Source of the DNA: Methanobrevibacter sp.
GTDB taxonomy: Archaea > Methanobacteriota > Methanobacteria > Methanobacteriales > Methanobacteriaceae
Length of the DNA stretch: 64,000 nt
Assembly: GCF_017427765.1 (NCBI RefSeq)
Contig: NZ_JAFRSC010000016.1
Coordinates: forward strand, 57,074 to 121,073
Direction of reading: 5' to 3'
Under the pieces are notes generated by a model. That model was not told the DNA's origin, did not search any database, and saw only the letters and a list, made by a program, of their open reading frames with translations. Of the stretch, positions 25,741 to 37,200 are shown in pieces. The position numbers and the translations under genes are program-made. Each line of letters opens with the position of its first letter. Position 1 is the stretch's first letter.

Positions 25741-26307
25741 ATGAAAGAAATTGATAAAATGAAAGCAGGTCTTGAATACTGCTATGACGATGAAGAAGTA
25801 TCATTAATGAAATTGAATGCAATTGAAAATGCAAATATATACAATTCACTTACTGAAGATGATTTAGACAAGCAACATGAAGTTTTAAAAGAGATTTTAG
25901 GTTCAGTAGGTGAAAAGGTTTGGATTGCCAAACGATTCTGTTTTGATAATGGAAAAAACATTTTCATAGGAAATAATTTTACAGCGAATTTTAATTTAAC
26001 AATTCTTGACGTTAAAGAAGTTTATATTGGGGATAACGTGATGATTGGTCCAAATACTCTAATAACTACTGCCAGCCATCCTTTAACTCCAAAAGGTCGA
26101 AGAGAACATTTAGCGCAGGCAACTGAAATCAGAATAGGTAATGATGTGTGGTTAGGTGGAAACGTGACAGTTTTACCGGGAGTTACTATTGGAAATAATG
26201 TAGTTGTTGGTGCAGGAGCAGTTGTTACAAAAGATATTCCGGACAATTCTCTTGCAATAGGAGTTCCTGCAAGAGTTGTGAGGAAATTAGATAATGATAT
26301 TGAGTAG
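25741..26307 (+). CDS. hexapeptide-repeat acetyltransferase (maltose/galactoside O-acetyltransferase type), 188 aa
   Basis: The N-terminal Mac segment (MKEIDKMKAGLEYCYDDEEV) is followed by a left-handed beta-helix with hexapeptides (NIFIGNNFTANFN, IGDNVMIGPNTLI). The catalytic-type stretch TASHPLTPKGRRE and the closing IGNNVVVGAGAVVTKDIPDN are present. Such trimers acetylate sugar hydroxyls with acetyl-CoA; the sugar here is unknown. It follows the phosphatase genes by 84 nt and may read from its own AT-rich promoter. Confidence 0.88.
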   Translation: MKEIDKMKAGLEYCYDDEEVSLMKLNAIENANIYNSLTEDDLDKQHEVLKEILGSVGEKVWIAKRFCFDNGKNIFIGNNFTANFNLTILDVKEVYIGDNVMIGPNTLITTASHPLTPKGRREHLAQATEIRIGNDVWLGGNVTVLPGVTIGNNVVVGAGAVVTKDIPDNSLAIGVPARVVRKLDNDIE

Positions 26308-26437
26308 GAGATGAGACCAAAACACTAATAGAACCCTCCTGGACTTAAATAAAAATAGATATAGGCTTTTGACATCACACACAAGTCCATTAAAATATAC
26401 AAAAATAATTTCTCATCTCCAGTTTTTATTTCACTGG
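26307..26437. other. nested inverted repeats between convergent genes (terminator or structured RNA)
   Basis: The outer arms GGAGATGAGA (26307-26316) and TCTCATCTCC (26411-26420) pair perfectly and enclose TGGACTT (26340-26346) with AAGTCCA (26383-26389). A further hairpin CCAGT (26419-26423) and ACTGG (26433-26437) follows. The outer arm begins at the stop codon of the acetyltransferase gene. It may serve as a terminator for two converging genes or be a small RNA of about 110 nt. The remaining 108 nt to valS show nothing. Confidence 0.45.
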
Positions 26438-26545
26438 AAAGTAGTATAAATACTTTAAATAAACAAAATACAATATTTACTTCAGTTAAAAATAATTTAA
26501 AGTAAAAACAATATTGATTTTAAAAAAAAAGTTAATGGAAAGTAA

Positions 26546-29260
26546 TTATCTAATTACTTCCACAATCATGTCTAAGTTTTCAGATTGCAAGATATCCACT
26601 TTTTTACCGGATGCCCCAACAATCTCCTTTTTGATATTCAACATATCTTCAGGAACTACAATATCGCCAATTGTCAGTTCATGATCATTTTCTAAAACAG
26701 CACCAATTTCTTCAATATCTGTTGATTTTAAATAACCAATGATTTTTCCGGCATCTCCTTTGAATTTAGGTCCTATTTGAGACATGTCAGGTTCAACTTC
26801 GATGATTTTTTCATGAACTTCAGGTTTTCCAGAGCTAATAGCTAAATCATTAATTTTTAAAGTTCCTTTAATATCATCTTCAAAATCATTGAATATATCA
26901 ACTAATGAATCATCTGAAGTGTATACATTCACTTCAGCAAGTTCTGCATTTAATGGAATTTTAGAAGCTGATTTAAACCGTCTTACCTCATCAATTAACT
27001 CAACGGTTGTTTCACCTTTAGTTTCCATTTCCTCACTGATTAATTCCTCATATACCTCAGGCCATAAAGTTGTGTGGATTGATTCATCTGAGAAATATTG
27101 GTAAACTTCTTCAGTGAAAAATGGTGCAATTGGAGCTAATAATTTCAAAGAAGTCTCAACGACTGTTCTTAAAGTATATTTTGCAGCTCTTCTGGATTCA
27201 TCGCAAACATCAGTGTATAATCTGTATTTTACCGCTTCAATATATTCATCACAGAAATCATGCCAGAAGAATCTTTCGATTGATGTGATTGTTTCGGCAA
27301 AGTTATAATCTGCGAAAGCTTCATCAACTGTTTTATTGAGATTGTTTAATTTGGATAAAATCCATAAATCAACTGGTCCCAAATTATCTTTAACATCTTC
27401 ATATGAAATTTCCTCATCAAATATTTGCATGCTGATGAATCTGAATGCATTCCAGAATTTTCTAAGGAACCTGTATCCATGCTTAATGTCTTTCCAGTCA
27501 AATATTACATCAGATCCCGGAACGCTGTTGGCAGCCCAGGTTCTTAATGAGTCAGCACCGTATTGTTCAATAACCTCTTCAGGTCCTACAACAAATTCAG
27601 GTCTTGATTTGGACATTTTATTTCCGTCTTCACCAAATACCATACCGTTAATTACAATATCGTCAAATGGCTTTTGACCAGTTAGGGCAATACATCTTAA
27701 AGTTGTGTAAAATGCCCATGTACGGATAATGTCGTGGCCTTGCGGACGAATATCAGATGGGAAATGATTTATATAATCTTCATCAGGCCATCCTGCAATG
27801 GACAATGGTGAAATTGATGAATCCATCCAAGTGTCTAAAACATCCACTTCAGGTATAAACTCTTCACAACCGCATTCACATGCATGTTTTGGCTTATCAA
27901 CTGTCGGATCAATTGGTAAATCTTCTTCATCAGGCAGGATTACGGCACCGCATTCCTTACAATACCATACAGGAATTGGAGTAGCAAATATTCTTTGTCT
28001 TGAGATACACCAGTCCCATTCCATGGAATCTGCCCAGTTTACCATACGGGATTTCATGTGGTCCGGCACCCATCTCATCTCATCTGCTGCGACTTTGGTT
28101 TTTTCAATTAACTCGCGTACTGCAACAAACCACTGCTCTTTAAGAAGAATTTCAACAGGAGTTTTACATCTCCAGCATTGACCCACATTCTGGTCAACTT
28201 CTTCCTGTTTTAATAAGTATCCTTCAGCATCCAAATCTTCAATAGTTTGTTTTTTACAGCTTTGTAAGTCCATTCCCTCATATCTTCCGGCAGCACTTGT
28301 TAATGTACCAGTATCGTCAATAACATCGATTACTTCCAAATCATATTTTTGAACCCAACTTACGTCAGTTTTATCCCCGAATGTACAAATCATTACTGCA
28401 CCTGTACCGAATTCAGGGTCTACTTCTTCATCTGCAATGATTTTTACTTTTTGATGTGATAGAGGAACTTCAACATATTTTCCCAAAAGGTGAGCATATC
28501 TTTCATCTTCAGGATGAATTACAACTGCCACACAGGCAGACATTAATTCAGGACGGGTAGTTGCAATTAAAATTCCTTCCTCTTTAGGATCTGCCTGTTT
28601 GCCGGAGGATTGTGATGAAGCAATATCATCATATGAATCTTCAACGGCAGGTGGGAAGTTAACATAATTTAAAAATGTAGTATTATCTGAGTATTCTACT
28701 TCTGCAAAAGCAATAGCTGTTTCGCAACGAGGACACCAGTTAACAGGGTGTTTGCCCTGATAGATTAATCCATCTTCATACATTTTTAAAAATGAATATT
28801 GGGTCTTTTTCATATACTCCGGAGTCATGGTTACGAATTCACGGGTCCAATCCTGTGAATAACCCATTGCCTGCATTTGAGCTTTCATTTTTGCAATGTT
28901 GTCAGTTGTCAGGTCAACACAATACTCTCTGAATTGAGTTCTTGAAACATCATTTTTCTTAATTCCATGAGTTTCTTCAACTTTTACTTCAGTTGGAAGG
29001 CCGTGACAATCCCAACCCTGGGTAAACAGTACATCATGGCCTTTTTGTCTTCTGTATCTTGCATTCATATCAATGTAAACCCAATTTAAAACGTGGCCCA
29101 AGTGAATAGAACCTGTTGGGTATGGAGGAGGAGTATCAATAACATATCTAGGACGAGAACCATCTCCAATGTATTTGTAGATGTTTTCATCTTCCCATTT
29201 TGCCTCCCATTCTTTTTCTTTTTTAAAATCATAGTCTTTAGGAATTTCTTCTTTTGACAT
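26546..29260 (-). CDS. valS: valyl-tRNA synthetase, archaeal type
   Basis: Class I enzyme, 904 aa, that charges tRNA-Val. The HIGH motif appears as HLGH in [15 protein letters not shown] near residue 53, and KMSKS as NKMSKSRPE in the middle. The editing domain between them keeps the [12 protein letters not shown] stretch. Zinc-type cysteine clusters CPRC, CWRC and CKECG/CECGCEE are visible, as in archaeal enzymes. The start follows GGAGAAAATAT. Single-gene unit. Confidence 0.95.
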   Translation of the reverse strand: MSKEEIPKDYDFKKEKEWEAKWEDENIYKYIGDGSRPRYVIDTPPPYPTGSIHLGHVLNWVYIDMNARYRRQKGHDVLFTQGWDCHGLPTEVKVEETHGIKKNDVSRTQFREYCVDLTTDNIAKMKAQMQAMGYSQDWTREFVTMTPEYMKKTQYSFLKMYEDGLIYQGKHPVNWCPRCETAIAFAEVEYSDNTTFLNYVNFPPAVEDSYDDIASSQSSGKQADPKEEGILIATTRPELMSACVAVVIHPEDERYAHLLGKYVEVPLSHQKVKIIADEEVDPEFGTGAVMICTFGDKTDVSWVQKYDLEVIDVIDDTGTLTSAAGRYEGMDLQSCKKQTIEDLDAEGYLLKQEEVDQNVGQCWRCKTPVEILLKEQWFVAVRELIEKTKVAADEMRWVPDHMKSRMVNWADSMEWDWCISRQRIFATPIPVWYCKECGAVILPDEEDLPIDPTVDKPKHACECGCEEFIPEVDVLDTWMDSSISPLSIAGWPDEDYINHFPSDIRPQGHDIIRTWAFYTTLRCIALTGQKPFDDIVINGMVFGEDGNKMSKSRPEFVVGPEEVIEQYGADSLRTWAANSVPGSDVIFDWKDIKHGYRFLRKFWNAFRFISMQIFDEEISYEDVKDNLGPVDLWILSKLNNLNKTVDEAFADYNFAETITSIERFFWHDFCDEYIEAVKYRLYTDVCDESRRAAKYTLRTVVETSLKLLAPIAPFFTEEVYQYFSDESIHTTLWPEVYEELISEEMETKGETTVELIDEVRRFKSASKIPLNAELAEVNVYTSDDSLVDIFNDFEDDIKGTLKINDLAISSGKPEVHEKIIEVEPDMSQIGPKFKGDAGKIIGYLKSTDIEEIGAVLENDHELTIGDIVVPEDMLNIKKEIVGASGKKVDILQSENLDMIVEVIR

Positions 29261-29429
29261 ATATTTTCTCCTAAATAATTAAGTAAAAATAATATTATTA
29301 AATATGTAGTTTATTATTTAAAAAAGTAATTATAAAATAAGAGAATCAACATTAAAATAAATAGTTAAGTATATTATAATAAAAAAATAAAATAATTATA
29401 TTATCAATCTATAAAAGGACTGTGAAAAA

Positions 29430-29786
29430 ATGGAATTATTATGGTTTTATGTTGCTATTATATTAGCTATAAGCGATATATTGCACACACAATTAATGTG
29501 GAAAGTTTTGAATAACTTTTACATTATTTTAGGTGGCCTTATCCAACAAACCACTAAAACAACTTGGCAAACATGGCTTGCACATGAAATAATGGAAGCT
29601 GGATTTCATTTTGTAGTTGTATCAATAGTTTTCTTAAATCCAGTTGTAGGAATCCTTGCAGCCCTGATTCATTTTGTAATTGATGTAACCCATACAATAT
29701 TAATACGCAATATGGGTGAACTAGAACATAGAGCACTTCACTTCGTTTGTGAATCTCTATTTTTCATATTAATTTATGGATTATAA
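29430..29786 (+). CDS. small histidine-rich membrane protein, 118 aa
   Basis: Three to four membrane segments with histidines placed in or next to them: H19, the LAHEIMEAGFHF pair, IHFVIDVTHT, and EHRALHF. Regular His/Glu pairs in a small membrane protein may bind metal or haem, but I do not know the family. It lies 23 nt upstream of pheT and is probably co-transcribed with it. AGGAC at a suitable distance precedes the start. Confidence 0.7.
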   Translation: MELLWFYVAIILAISDILHTQLMWKVLNNFYIILGGLIQQTTKTTWQTWLAHEIMEAGFHFVVVSIVFLNPVVGILAALIHFVIDVTHTILIRNMGELEHRALHFVCESLFFILIYGL

Positions 29787-29808
29787 AAATAAATAATGGA
29801 GTTATTAA

Positions 29809-31467
29809 ATGCCAGTAATTACATTCAAATATGAAGATTTAAAAGATTTGGGAATCGATATGGAAAAAGACGAATTAATTGACACTTTACCAATGATGTC
29901 CAGTGATATTGAAGACTTTGATGATGAGGAAATTAAAGTGGAATTCTTCCCTAACAGACCTGACAATTTATCTGTTGAAGGAGTAGCCAGATCTTTTAAA
30001 GGTTTTATTGGCCAAGAAATTGGACTTCCAGATTATAAAGTTGAGGAATCCGGAGAATATGTTGAAGTAGAAAGTGATGTTGCTGAAATCAGACCATTTA
30101 TCGGATTTGCTAAAATAGATAATGTTGATTTTACTGGAGATAAACTGAAATACGTGATGGATTTCCAGGAAAACCTCCACTGGGTAATCGGAAGAGATAG
30201 GAAAAAAGTTGCAATAGGCATTCACAATGCAGATGTTGTTAATGGTCCATTTAAATATATCGCAACTCCAAAAGATGCCAATGCATTTGTTCCTTTGGAA
30301 AAAGAATCCGAAATGACTCCAAACGAAATATTAACTGAGCATGATAAAGGAAAAGCATATGCTCATTTAATTGATAAATTTGACAAGTATCCATTAATTT
30401 TAGATAAAGACGATAATGTTTTATCAATGCCACCAATCATTAACGGTGAGCTAACCAAACTTAAAGAAGATACTAAAAACATTATTGTTGACGTGACTGG
30501 AACTGATGAAAAAGCAGTCAATCAGGCATTAAACATCATTTGTTCATCATTTGCAGAAGTTGGAGGTCAAATTAAAAGTATGGAAGTTAAATATGAAGAC
30601 AAAACTATTATAAGTCCTGATTTAACTCCACAAGAACAACTTGTACACGTTTCAACCGCAAATGAATTAATTGGAGGAACCAATTTAACTGCCGAAGATA
30701 TCAAAGAATTACTCTTAAAGGCACGTTTTGATGCTGAAATCATTAATGACAATGAAGTCAATGCAATAATACCTGCTTACAGAGTAGACATATTGCATGA
30801 AGTCGATGTTGTTGAAAACATCGCAGTCCAATATCATATCAACAGTGTTGAAGCAAAACTGCCAGACATCAACACTGTAGCTTATGAAAATAACTGGTTT
30901 AAAGCAGAATCAACTATCCGTGAAGTAATGGTCGGATTGGGTTTTCAAGAAGTAATGAGCCTCATGCTTACAAATGAAGACGCCCATTACAAAAAGATGA
31001 ACCAGACCGAAGAAGGCCACGTTCAGGTTGCAAGACCAATTACAATTGACAGGACCATGATTAGAACCAGCCTGATTAATAGCTTAATGGAATTTTTAGA
31101 AGACAACAAGCATGAAGATTTGCCACAGAAAATATTTGAAATTGGTGATGTGTTATACTTGGATGATTCAAAGGAAAATAAAACAAAATCTTCTAAAAAA
31201 TTAGCTGCATTGATTTGTCATTCAACTGCAAACTTTACCGAAATCAAATCTGTAATGACAAGCGTTTTGGCTAATTTAGGCTATTCCATGGAGATAACTG
31301 ACAGTGAAAACAAGACTTTCATTGAAGGAAGAGTGGCTGATGTAACTGGAGAATCTGTAAAAGGTACAATCAAAGGATTCTTTGGAGAAGTGTCTCCGGA
31401 AGTTATTACAAACTTTACTTTAGAATATCCAGTAATTGCATTTGAAATTGAATTCATCAACAAATGA
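29809..31467 (+). CDS. pheT: phenylalanyl-tRNA synthetase beta subunit, archaeal type
   Basis: 552 aa, the shorter archaeal/eukaryal form. The N-terminal [22 protein letters not shown] and [21 protein letters not shown] are characteristic; a B3/B4 editing-type region and B5 domain follow, then the catalytic-like module ([39 protein letters not shown]). It works as an alpha2-beta2 tetramer with PheS, which is not in the window. GGAG precedes the start. Confidence 0.93.
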   Translation: MPVITFKYEDLKDLGIDMEKDELIDTLPMMSSDIEDFDDEEIKVEFFPNRPDNLSVEGVARSFKGFIGQEIGLPDYKVEESGEYVEVESDVAEIRPFIGFAKIDNVDFTGDKLKYVMDFQENLHWVIGRDRKKVAIGIHNADVVNGPFKYIATPKDANAFVPLEKESEMTPNEILTEHDKGKAYAHLIDKFDKYPLILDKDDNVLSMPPIINGELTKLKEDTKNIIVDVTGTDEKAVNQALNIICSSFAEVGGQIKSMEVKYEDKTIISPDLTPQEQLVHVSTANELIGGTNLTAEDIKELLLKARFDAEIINDNEVNAIIPAYRVDILHEVDVVENIAVQYHINSVEAKLPDINTVAYENNWFKAESTIREVMVGLGFQEVMSLMLTNEDAHYKKMNQTEEGHVQVARPITIDRTMIRTSLINSLMEFLEDNKHEDLPQKIFEIGDVLYLDDSKENKTKSSKKLAALICHSTANFTEIKSVMTSVLANLGYSMEITDSENKTFIEGRVADVTGESVKGTIKGFFGEVSPEVITNFTLEYPVIAFEIEFINK

Positions 31468-31476
31468 ATTCTTTTT

Positions 31477-31617
31477 TCAATACCATAATTTTCTCATTTG
31501 AGTTTCAATTTCAGAGTAATTATTTGAAACTGATGTAGTGTCATAATTATTAAAAATAAGTATCAGAATTAACAATATTATTATAATAACTATTAAAATT
31601 ATTGTCCATTTTTTCAA
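31477..31617 (-). CDS. single-pass membrane micro-protein, 46 aa, TTG start
   Basis: Directly after the YjbQ stop, TTG 31617 opens a 46-codon frame preceded by GGTTGGTGAATAA, a good ribosome binding site inside the end of yjbQ. The product starts KKWTIILIV and continues with an Ile/Leu-rich membrane helix, then a 24-residue polar tail ending in MRKLWY. The coupling to YjbQ and the clean membrane-plus-tail layout support a real gene; the TTG start and low complexity limit confidence. Confidence 0.5.
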   Translation of the reverse strand: MKKWTIILIVIIIILLILILIFNNYDTTSVSNNYSEIETQMRKLWY

Positions 31618-32025
31618 TTATTCACCAACCATCGTCAAAGTTACTGTTCTGTTGGCTCTTGGCCCATCTAATTCTATGAAAAATACTGATTGCCATGTAC
31701 CCAACTCTAGTTTTCCATTTTTTACAGGCAAACATTCGCTTGAAGACAGCAAAAATGATTTTAAATGTGAACGAGCATTATTGTCAATTCTATCATGCTG
31801 ATAACTGAATTTATCCGAAACCAAATTATCAAGCATAAATTCAAAATCTCTTAGCAGTCCAGATTCATTTTCATTAACAACAATAGCTGAAGTAGAATGT
31901 TTAGAAAAAATAGATACAATTCCATTATCAATACTGATTAACTCATTTACCAATGAGGTAATATCAATAATTTCAAAATTTTTATTCGTATTAATTTTTA
32001 AAGAATCAGATTTAATTATCATCAA
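31618..32025 (-). CDS. yjbQ: YjbQ/UPF0047 family protein, 135 aa
   Basis: The family's conserved features are all present: SIFSKHSTSAIVVNENESGL, the DNNARSHLKSFLLSSSECLPV region, and GTWQSVFFIELDGPRANRTV near the end. UPF0047 proteins form trimers with a buried His/Glu site, and some show weak thiamin-phosphate-synthase activity, though the cellular role is unsettled. Two adjacent ATG codons are possible starts. Confidence 0.9.
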   Translation of the reverse strand: MMIIKSDSLKINTNKNFEIIDITSLVNELISIDNGIVSIFSKHSTSAIVVNENESGLLRDFEFMLDNLVSDKFSYQHDRIDNNARSHLKSFLLSSSECLPVKNGKLELGTWQSVFFIELDGPRANRTVTLTMVGE

Positions 32026-32077
32026 ATATTTATTTGTAAATAATAATTAATAAATAATAAAAAAAGAAAGGAAAATT

Positions 32078-33829
32078 TTAATCGAATTTACTGTTACATC
32101 TATATCCATAAACAAGGCAACCCAATAAAATCAGGATACTTAATACGACAAGACCAGATGTATTGTCAACTGATTTGGAAATTGGAGTTTCCGGAACCAT
32201 TTCATAAGCTTTTGATCCCTCTCCAGAACCTTCACTTGATGAACCTGCATTAACATCACCCATAGACATTGCATTTTCACCTTGGTCAGTTGAATCTGAA
32301 GATATTACATCAGAACTGTTGGATCCGTATTTTCCAGTGGTTTGTCCATTGGAAACATGTGAACTTTGAGATGAACCATCTACATAATTTCCATTACCAT
32401 TTCCATTGCCATTGGAATTGGTTCCATCAGTGTTTTGATTTTGAGAGCTATCATCTGAACCATCATCATCCCGATAATTTTCATCACTGGATTGTATAGG
32501 TTTTTCTGATTCCTGATATCTTTCAGAACCTGATTTGACCTTTTTTTCAAGGACTTTTTGAATTCTGTCCCCAACAGTAATCTTTACATTCTGTTCGGCA
32601 TTAGGTTCAATATCTTTAGACTGGATTTTTGCAATACCGTCATTTTCCACTCTTGCAGTGTATTTGTTTCCGTTTACCTCAACATCAGCCAAATCAAATG
32701 CCGGTGAATCAGTAATAGGTTTTCCGTTTTCATCCTGAAGTTGAATTCCAATTCCATTTTGAATTGTAATTGTATCCAGTTTTAGGATTTTTGCAAGAAG
32801 CATCGGACAGATAAAAGTATCCTCACCGTCAGTTGAATCAAAATAATTTTGATCCAATTTGAAAAGTTCATTTGAAGGATTGTTTTTAGCCTGGAAATTT
32901 TCATTGTGAATTAATGCATTGTTTTTAACAAGCAGCCTTCCAGATTCACTTGGTGTTCTGAAGTTTTCTCCAAATAAAAGACCGTTTCCTGTTTCAGAAC
33001 CTCCCAATTCACAAAACGGATCATTACGATTGTATGAAAATGTATTTGCCATTACCGTGTCATTTATAGTTTTACAATCGATGAAAATGCCGTTTGTATT
33101 GTTGTGTGCGGTATTGTACTTTATAATATTGTTTGCTGAGTTATCATACATTGAAATTCCGTTAAATCCATTATGGTGAACAGCATTTCGCAAAATATTG
33201 CTGTTATAAATATTTGAAGTCTCAATACCTGATCTTCCATTATTATGAACATTATTATTTACTATATCACTGTATTTTACATTCTGAAGCTGAACTCCAT
33301 TTTTACTAGCCTGTGATATGTCGTTGTTGCTTAAAGTGATTTTTTCTGAATTTTTAACTAAAATAGAATTTTCACCTTTCACTATTCTGCTATCTTTAAT
33401 GGTAACACCATCAGCACCATCAACTAGGACCGCATTATCACATGAATCTGCGATAATTCTGATTCCAGATAAAACACTTCCAGCACCATTTGATGTAAAG
33501 TAAAATCCGAAGGTTTCGCTTATTCCCATGCTTTTAGCCTTATCGCTTACACTGGTAGATGCATATATTGTAGCAGATTTATTCGATTTGATAGTAATCT
33601 GTTTATCTACAACTAAAGATATGTTCTTATATGTGTAACTGGTGAATTCAAATGTATCTCCATCATTTGCATTATCAAACAAAGTCTGTATTTCATCATT
33701 TGACAGAGAAGATTTGATTTGATAAGTTTTATTTAAACCGCCATCCCCACTGTCACTAGCAGACACCGCAGCAATAAGGAATAAACCTATTAAACATATG
33801 AAAAAAAGATTTATAAATTTTTTATTCAT
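32078..33829 (-). CDS. secreted beta-helix (NosD/PbH1) surface protein with C-terminal membrane anchor, 583 aa
   Basis: A signal peptide (FINLFFICLIGLFLIAAVSAS) leads to a right-handed beta-helix of PbH1 repeats (SGIRIIADSCDNAVLVDGA, NILRNAVHHNGFNGISMYD, and so on) over residues 40-330. A small beta domain follows, then a low-complexity Ser/Asn/Gly-rich stalk (about 450-540) and a final membrane helix (GLVVLSILILLGCLVYGY). This is a cell-surface anchored adhesin-like protein of the kind abundant in Methanobrevibacter. It is divergent from the adhesin at 34233. The stalk would reach through the pseudomurein wall. Confidence 0.82.
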   Translation of the reverse strand: MNKKFINLFFICLIGLFLIAAVSASDSGDGGLNKTYQIKSSLSNDEIQTLFDNANDGDTFEFTSYTYKNISLVVDKQITIKSNKSATIYASTSVSDKAKSMGISETFGFYFTSNGAGSVLSGIRIIADSCDNAVLVDGADGVTIKDSRIVKGENSILVKNSEKITLSNNDISQASKNGVQLQNVKYSDIVNNNVHNNGRSGIETSNIYNSNILRNAVHHNGFNGISMYDNSANNIIKYNTAHNNTNGIFIDCKTINDTVMANTFSYNRNDPFCELGGSETGNGLLFGENFRTPSESGRLLVKNNALIHNENFQAKNNPSNELFKLDQNYFDSTDGEDTFICPMLLAKILKLDTITIQNGIGIQLQDENGKPITDSPAFDLADVEVNGNKYTARVENDGIAKIQSKDIEPNAEQNVKITVGDRIQKVLEKKVKSGSERYQESEKPIQSSDENYRDDDGSDDSSQNQNTDGTNSNGNGNGNGNYVDGSSQSSHVSNGQTTGKYGSNSSDVISSDSTDQGENAMSMGDVNAGSSSEGSGEGSKAYEMVPETPISKSVDNTSGLVVLSILILLGCLVYGYRCNSKFD

Positions 33830-34232
33830 ACTCTCCCCTCGATATAAACCATAATCAATAATCGATAAAAAATCAATTGTTCGAAGAGAATAAAGTGATA
33901 AATCAACAATATAAACCCCAATAACTATTGACCTATTGATTTAATGAAATAAGCCCAATTTTGCGAATAAAAATCAACAAAATGAACCTACATAAATATT
34001 GATTATATGATAATATATCAAGTGACATAATATATAAAGTTTTTTGCAAAAATATTGCATTTAATCCCTTAAAATTTCTTTAAAACATAATTAACAATGT
34101 TATATAAATAAATCAAAAATTTTAAATTTAAATAATATAAAAAACACAAATATAAAATAATTGCTTATCGATGAACAAAATTATTTTTATGTGAAATAAG
34201 CAAGGAATAAATTAATTTAATTGAGTGAAATC
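33830..34232. promoter_or_regulatory. divergent promoter region of two adhesin-like genes, with 5' UTR hairpin
   Basis: Very AT-rich gap of about 400 nt. For the rightward gene, TATATAAATA at 34101-34110 would give a leader of about 100 nt. In that leader TTGCTTAT (34161-34168) and ATAAGCAA (34196-34203) are perfectly inverted and end 29 nt before the start codon, so a leader hairpin could affect expression. Another TATA-like stretch is near 34030. No open gene seen. Confidence 0.4.
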
Positions 34233-37200
34233 ATGAATAAAAAGAGATTTATAATGGCTATCTTATTAGTATCCATTGTATGCTTTGCATCCAGTGCAGT
34301 ATTTGCGGAAGATGCAAGCGATATGCAAGATAATAATATTTTAGCAGTAGATGAAACTCCAACAGCTTCACATCATACCATTTCACCTGGAGCAACAAGT
34401 GATGATATCCAGAATACAATCAACGGTATGAAAGATGGAGACGTGTTGGACTTTAAAAATGGTACTTATAGCGATATTTGTATCTACGTTAACAAAAGCA
34501 TAACCATTAACGGTAATGGCGCAAAATTAGTCGGATACGACAATCCTTCAATCAATAATACCCCAAGTATTATTACCAATACCAGTGCTAAAGGAGGATA
34601 CGGAATATCAAACCTAGCAACATTATATGTAGTTAGAGCAAATAACGTAACCATTAATGGTTTGAATATAGTTGGTGGGGCAAACAGCTCCTCAGGATAT
34701 TCTAATACCTTAGTTTTCGCATCATATGCAAATAACTTAACTTTTATAAACAATGAGCTTGACGGTTCATCTTGGGGACTCTATTTACAATATTCCCATG
34801 ATGGAAAAATTACTGATAACCTGATTCAAAACCAAGCTGTAACAGGACTTATAAATTTCGGATCAGCTAGAACATTAATTGAAAGAAATAAAGTAGTCAA
34901 TGCTAAAAACCACGGTATTGACGTAAGACACGGAACCGGACCAAATGTTCAAGTACTTAACAACACAGTTATCGGTTCACAAGAAGGCATTTACCTCATG
35001 CACTCTGCAGGACACACTGCAGCATTCAACAAACTCATAAATTGTTCAATCAGTTCAGTTTCCTGTTGCGGATCATCCAACATCGAGATATACAACAACA
35101 CTTTCCAAAAATCAAGAATCGGCATCTTATTCAATAGCGGATACAGAAACATTACTGTTGGACCAAATACATACAATTTAAATAACTTACCATACCCACC
35201 AACCTTTGTATACTACATCGCTGAAGCACAATCCGATTACAACGGTGCAGAAGCAATGATGGGTACTCACAGTGACAGCAGTTCATATTCACCAGCTTAC
35301 AAAGCTTACAAAGAAATCCCAACACCTAAAGATATCAATATTGATTACACCAAAATTTTAAGTGAAACCGGAACTACTTATAATGTTCCTGAAGATATGA
35401 CTTCAGCTGACATACAAAAAATGATGGAAGGTATGAAAGATGGAGATACTTTAAAATTCGCTAAAAATGCAGTCTACAACAACATTTCCATCTACACAGA
35501 TAAAAACATCAAAATAATTGGTAACGGTGCAACTTTAGTTGGATATGACAATCTTAATTTAACCAACGTTCCTTCAAAAATCACAGCAACAACTGCTGAA
35601 GGAGGATATGGTATTTCAAATCCTGCAGTATTATACTCCGTAAACAATTCAGGTGTTGTAATTAGTGATTTAAACATTGTTTCAAAATATCCTGGATACA
35701 AACCATTAGCTACTGTTCCTGGAACTTCCGTAGCTTATAAAACTGCAGGAATCCGTACTCAAAACAGTAAAAACATTACAATTACCGGATGTACTGTTGA
35801 TGGTGCATCATGGGGTATTTACTTAGAATACTCTGGTGTTGCAATCGTTACAAACAACGAAATTAAAAATCAATTCACAACAGGTATCCTAAACTTCGGA
35901 ACTCCTGAAAGTATAATTGCAGGAAATATTATTATCAATGTTGCTAACCACGGTATTGACGTAAGACACGGAACCGGTCCTAGAGTAACCGTATTTAACA
36001 ATACCATTGACGGTGCAAGAGAAGGTATTTACCTCATGCACTCCCAAGGACACAATGTCTACAACAACACTGTTTTAGGCTGTTCAATCAGCGGCATTAC
36101 TGCTTACGGATCAGGTAACGAAAATATATTCAACAACACCATCGAAGGAAGCAGAATCGGTATCTTACTCGGTGGAGGATACTACAACGTAACTATCGGT
36201 ATGAACTCATATAACCTTGACTGGTTACCATTCCCACCTACATTTGTAACTTACCTTGCTAAAGCTGAAAATAAATATTATCAAAATGCTGAAGGAACTT
36301 ACACCACCCTTTACGACACAATCATTTCCGCAGACGATGCTAAAACTGGTAAAAATGCAACTGTTGAAGTCAAATTAACAAACGTTAAAGGCAAAGGAAT
36401 TGCAAACCAAAACGTTTCAGTAGTCATTAACAATGTTACTTACCAAAAAACTACTGATGAAAACGGTGTAGCTAAAGTTAATGCAATCCTAGACTATGGT
36501 GTATATGACGTTGTTATGAATTATGCGGGTGAAGGAACATACGTTAAAACTACCGCAAAATTCAAACTTACCGTTGGAGAAAACATTGCCACTACTTTAA
36601 GTATTAGTGAAGTAACAGGTAACTGTACCATTACTGGTGTTTTAAAAGATGCTGAAGGTAAAGTTATGGCTGATGCAGAAATTACTGCTAAAGTCGGAGA
36701 TTCCAACGTAACTACCAAAACTGATGATAAAGGTGTATTTACCATCCAAGCTGAAGACAACACTGTTGTTACCCTCAAATATGCCGGATCAGAACCTTGG
36801 TTAGCAAGTGAAACTTCAATTACTTTAGAAAACATTAACCCTGTAAGAAAAGACACAAGCATTATAGCAAAAGACTATAACACTAAAGCTATTGATTATT
36901 ACGCTGGTGAACGTGGAGGATACTTCGAAGTAACCTTAACCGATGGATCCAAACCTATTGCAAATAAAGCTGTAAAAATAGGATTCAACGGAAAAGTATA
37001 CAACACAACTACTGATGAAAACGGTTTAGCCAGATTACAAATCAACTTAGGTAATGCAGGAACATACACTTTCGCTGTAGCATTCTTAGGCGACGACGAC
37101 TATAAAGGCGCATTCGTTGTTCAAAAAATCACCGTAACCAAGAAAACAACTAGCATTTCTGCTTCTGCTAAATCATACAAAGCATCTGCAAAAACCAAAT

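Noticed and set aside
27336..28181. Plus-strand frames of 113 and 127 codons inside valS
   Set aside because: Antisense shadows of a strongly conserved synthetase.
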